Shown piece by piece: positions 61,054 through 64,000 of a DNA stretch of 64,000 nt. The translations under genes were made by a program, and so were the position numbers. Under the pieces are notes generated by a model. The model did no database searches and was not told where the DNA came from. It was given only the letters and a program-made list of their open reading frames with translations. The stretch is from assembly GCF_002002735.1 (NCBI RefSeq), contig NZ_MUNY01000059.1:234407-298406 (forward strand), given 5' to 3'. Source of the stretch: Algoriphagus sp. A40 (GTDB lineage: Bacteria; Bacteroidota; Bacteroidia; Cytophagales; Cyclobacteriaceae). How positions within the stretch are numbered: position 1 is the stretch's first letter; each line of letters starts with the position of its first letter.

Positions 61054-63759
61054 CTATTTTCTAAGGAGATTCAAGAGTCCCTTTCGGGTTTCTCCAGTCT
61101 TTTCAAGGTTTAAGACCCAGAAGTAAGTTCCTTCAGGAACTGATTTTCCATCGTAAGTCCCATCCCATCTTTCATCCGGATTTTCTGTAGAAAAAATCAG
61201 TGAACCGCCTCTTTCATAAATCTGGATATTGGCACTCTCAATGGTTCCCAAAGCTGGTACACCCCAGTCATCATTGACACCGTCATGATCCGGAGTGAAG
61301 GTATTAAAAACTTCAATTTCACTGATCCGGGTAAACATCGTATTCAAAAGGAATTCTTTTTGAATGACGTTTCCTCCTCTATCTTCAATTTTAACCAAGA
61401 TTGAGTACTGGTTCTTGATTTCTGGATTTGCCTGGTTTTTCCAGGAAAGGGAATTTCCATTGACCTGAAAAAGGGCGTTGTCTAAGCTTCCCTCCACCAG
61501 TGAAATGGCATGAGAATCATCTGCTTTGTCAATGACAGTTAACTTGCCGATTTCTGAAACTGCCTTGGTAGAAGCGGGTTCAAATTTATCATTGCTCAAA
61601 CGAACATCCTCAGGTGCAGATTTTGGCAAAATTGTGAGTTTCTGTACAGGATTTAACAATTCAGGATTTTGGATTCCATCCGGTAATCCCAAGACTCCAG
61701 CCATTAAATAACTGCCTTTCACAAAGAGATTGAGCTGGCTTTTCTCCCAAGTAACCGGCAATTCAAGAATCTGCCCGTCTTTGGTCAAAGCGGAGACATG
61801 TGAAGGAAGATTAGGCAAGGTTGCCCATGGGGTTTCAACCTCAATAGGGTCAAGGACCGTACCCAATTCTGCCGGAACAATTTCAAAAACGGCTTCCCTG
61901 AAATCTAACTCATAATTAGAACTGGCCTTCAGATCACCAAAACCGATTTCATACTCTCCTACTTTCTCGCCTGCAGCTCTTTTTACATTTCCTGAAATAA
62001 CATTTGCAATTTCCTGAACATCCAAGCCAACCACATGGTAAGTCAATTCAGGGTCCGAGTTTCCGAAGATTTTTTGCGTCTCCACAGCCTCAAGAATCAC
62101 TTCTTTCTTGATGATTTCAAAATAGGAGGGTGAAAACTCGATTTTATAATTCCCTCCGGAATTCAGAGTTCCTTGGTTGATTTGATATTGGCCCACATTT
62201 TCACCTTCGACCCGCTGCAATTCCCCTGATACGATTTCTTGGCTATCATCATATTTCAACCCGGAAACCGAAAAACCAAACTCCTGATCTGAAGAACCAA
62301 AGACCTTTTTCTGACCGGATACCACAGACACTTGGAGGCCTGCTGGCTCCACAGTTACTGTTTGCTCCAAAGGAATAAAATTGGAAATGCTAAAAGTAGA
62401 GGTAGTGGCAATTGTAGCCTTCACTTTAGTAGTGCCCGCCTTCAAAATCATGGCACTGTTTCCATTTATTCTAAGAATGGTTGAGTCCTCTGCGGTATAA
62501 ATTATCGGTTGGCCCAAATGATCCACCTCTTCCCCCAAATTGTAATCCGGATCTCCATAAGTTTTTAGCATTTCCTGCGGAAAATTGAGCCCGGAGGGGA
62601 CTCTAGCGTTTTCCAAACCCGGAATTGGGTTTTTGCTCACTTTTTGCCCAACCGGATCATACTTTATAGACTTTAAATAAGGATAAGAAATCATTGCCAA
62701 CAAATCGGTCGGTTCTTTGATCTCCCATACATCTGAAAAATTCCAATATCCTAATGCCAAAGAATCTTTTCCTTTAAGGGCCTTGGTATTCATGCCGGAA
62801 CCTCCGCCGGAGTTGGAATCCTGCCCGGTTTTCTCCACATCCCAAAATGAATCAATGAAAGTGACTTTGGATTCTGTCCAACCTACTAATCCTCCAACTT
62901 GGCTTTTTGCAAAGACTGTTCCGGCTGCATAAGAGGTCTTAAGAATTGCTCCCCTAAACCTGCCAACCAATCCACCTGCTACTTCATTTGCTGTGACATG
63001 GGAAACGCTGTATGAATCTTGGATCAGGTTGTCGGCTTGAGAGTGAAAATACCCAACCAATCCGCCAACCTCCAAGTTTGCACTGACTCTTCCTGAGGAA
63101 AAACTACGGTTAAGATTGGTTTGGTATGCATTTCCTGCAATCCCTCCTGCACTTCTGTATCCTGCAATAGTTCCAAGCGAGTAGCTGTCTGCAATTTCTG
63201 AATTACCAATGGTACCTACCAGGCCTCCCACATAGTATTTGCCCTCCACCTGTCCGTCAAAGGAACAATTGAAAATTTTAACCTTTATACCAACACCCAA
63301 TAAACCACCGGTATCACTCCCCCCTTTGATCAGAAAATTGTTTAGCTGAAGGTTTTTAAACTGGGCATTGCCTGCTTTGCCAAAAAGACCGATCGTACTC
63401 TGGACCGGTCTGTTGATCACCAAGTCGGAAATCGAGAAGTTATTGCCATCAAAAATTCCTGTAAAATTGGAAATCGGAAGCCATCCCAAACCTGAATTTG
63501 AATTTGGTCCAGCGTATTCGTCGTATCCTGGACTATTTTTATCCAGATTTCCGACCAAAATAAAAACGGAAAATTGCTTATCCTTAATCCCGGCAAGTTG
63601 TTCCCAATTGGCAATTCGGTAAGGATCTTCTTTGATGCCTTTTCCACCTGCAAACTGTGCTTGCAAATCCGAGATTCTGAGAAAAAGAAAAGAGACCGCC
63701 AAAATCAGTGCTTTCAAGGAAATTCCAGGCTGGAAAATATTTTGACAAATATTTATCAT
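61054..63759 (-). CDS. GLUG/MBG-domain protein with T9SS type B sorting signal
   Basis: About 900 residues. The ATG at 63759 is favoured because it places the signal (SLKALILAVSFLFLRISDLQAQ region) at a normal distance; the frame is open to 63846 (930 residues), where the signal would be 60 residues in. Then come several GLUG repeats (YVGGLVGTIGNSEIADSYS, EVGGLVGYFHS, EVAGGLVGRFRG), two MBG-type units (VSGQKKVFGSSDQEFGFSV, VETQKIFGNSDPELTYHV) and a cadherin-like part. The C-terminus is a type B T9SS signal (FTPDHDGVNDDW, then WDGTYDGKSVPEGTYFW). A surface adhesin is likely. Confidence 0.87.
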   Translation of the reverse strand: MINICQNIFQPGISLKALILAVSFLFLRISDLQAQFAGGKGIKEDPYRIANWEQLAGIKDKQFSVFILVGNLDKNSPGYDEYAGPNSNSGLGWLPISNFTGIFDGNNFSISDLVINRPVQSTIGLFGKAGNAQFKNLQLNNFLIKGGSDTGGLLGVGIKVKIFNCSFDGQVEGKYYVGGLVGTIGNSEIADSYSLGTIAGYRSAGGIAGNAYQTNLNRSFSSGRVSANLEVGGLVGYFHSQADNLIQDSYSVSHVTANEVAGGLVGRFRGAILKTSYAAGTVFAKSQVGGLVGWTESKVTFIDSFWDVEKTGQDSNSGGGSGMNTKALKGKDSLALGYWNFSDVWEIKEPTDLLAMISYPYLKSIKYDPVGQKVSKNPIPGLENARVPSGLNFPQEMLKTYGDPDYNLGEEVDHLGQPIIYTAEDSTILRINGNSAMILKAGTTKVKATIATTSTFSISNFIPLEQTVTVEPAGLQVSVVSGQKKVFGSSDQEFGFSVSGLKYDDSQEIVSGELQRVEGENVGQYQINQGTLNSGGNYKIEFSPSYFEIIKKEVILEAVETQKIFGNSDPELTYHVVGLDVQEIANVISGNVKRAAGEKVGEYEIGFGDLKASSNYELDFREAVFEIVPAELGTVLDPIEVETPWATLPNLPSHVSALTKDGQILELPVTWEKSQLNLFVKGSYLMAGVLGLPDGIQNPELLNPVQKLTILPKSAPEDVRLSNDKFEPASTKAVSEIGKLTVIDKADDSHAISLVEGSLDNALFQVNGNSLSWKNQANPEIKNQYSILVKIEDRGGNVIQKEFLLNTMFTRISEIEVFNTFTPDHDGVNDDWGVPALGTIESANIQIYERGGSLIFSTENPDERWDGTYDGKSVPEGTYFWVLNLEKTGETRKGLLNLLRK

Positions 63760-63860
63760 TCGCCCTTGAATAAAGAGCATTCCCTTAACACACAATTCAA
63801 CTTTCAAAAGTTGAAGCGCTTTAGCCGAAAATAGAAACCTCTTCATTACACTTAAGTATA

Positions 63861-63985
63861 TTTTGAAACACCAAAAAGCAAAAAAAATTAAACCGCCATT
63901 TAATAAGTAAAAAAACTGATGTAAAAGTGATTCATTAAAAATATTATTTCAAATAACAGATGTTTCAAAAATAACTTTTGAAACA
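63861..63985. promoter_or_regulatory. Three copies of TTTTGAAACA upstream of the T9SS cargo gene
   Basis: Perfect decamers are at 63861-63870 and 63976-63985 (forward) and 63961-63970 (reverse); the last two form a 10-bp inverted repeat with a five-base spacer. The region is A+T-rich and otherwise without a gene. It may be an operator for the downstream minus-strand gene or for a gene beyond the window. A further copy is at 54491-54500. Confidence 0.35.
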
Positions 63986-64000
63986 CATAGAGCTATTCAA

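Noticed and set aside
1..64000. tRNA, rRNA, riboswitch, origin of replication, prophage or transposase genes
   Set aside because: I scanned the larger spacers on both strands and saw no cloverleaf, conserved riboswitch core, DnaA box cluster or mobile-element enzyme; small RNAs cannot be excluded by eye.

Overview
The window looks like chromosomal DNA of a Bacteroidota member, most likely the order Cytophagales (Cyclobacteriaceae / Algoriphagus type). This is inference from gene content: a type IX secretion (T9SS) type B C-terminal signal, many LSxC-type lipoproteins, FloA-NfeD, a compact eukaryotic-like ProRS, a BT_3928-like DoxX protein next to shikimate kinase, DUF1599-folP-cdaA, and a threonine dehydrogenase/kbl pair. 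Several upstream regions carry the Bacteroidota -7 element TAnnTTTG, and Shine-Dalgarno sites are not conspicuous. No rRNA, tRNA, CRISPR array, insertion sequence or prophage was seen.

Layout. 1-3351: end of an RND multidrug pump gene and its outer-membrane channel gene. 3430-5540: an A+T-rich island with two orphan genes (a four-TM protein and a RES-domain-like protein) separated and followed by long imperfect palindromes that resemble integron attC sites. 5817-19399: mixed single genes (CAP protein, YdeI-like protein, M20 peptidase, PIF1-like helicase, PaiB-like flavoprotein, S8 protease, coiled-coil protein, AsmA-like protein, EEP phosphatase + DUF1080 pair, GH109-like oxidoreductase, DUF2892 protein). 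19505-31625: one co-directional minus-strand series of twelve genes starting with a Crp/Fnr regulator, followed by rhodanese, DUF547, FAD oxidoreductase, NosR/NapH-like membrane ferredoxin, two GT2 glycosyltransferases, a lipoprotein, a GT-C type transferase, two paralogous lipoproteins and a GH113-like hydrolase. 31729-48650: largely housekeeping (HsdR-N nuclease-fold protein, ComEA-like protein, hemA, WG-repeat protein, floA/nfeD, proS, a lipoprotein with repeats, an OmpP1/FadL porin, aroK, DoxX protein, DUF1599, folP, cdaA, kbl, tdh). 48767-54446: a planctomycete-style DUF1549/DUF1553 cytochrome, a DUF1501 protein and a DUF2231-haem-LRR protein. 54623-63846: ArsC-like protein, M14 peptidase, hemL, TPR/periplasmic-binding protein and a large T9SS cargo protein.

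How the genes work together. hemA and hemL make 5-aminolevulinate. kbl and tdh diverge from one another and together convert threonine to glycine and acetyl-CoA. folP and cdaA overlap as TTGA, so folate synthesis is translationally coupled to c-di-AMP synthesis. The Crp/Fnr-headed series joins membrane redox proteins with cell-envelope glycosyltransferases and carries an Fnr-type palindrome upstream of the regulator. It and the attC-like island are the two most interesting regions. All functional statements rest on reading motifs by eye; no similarity search was run.
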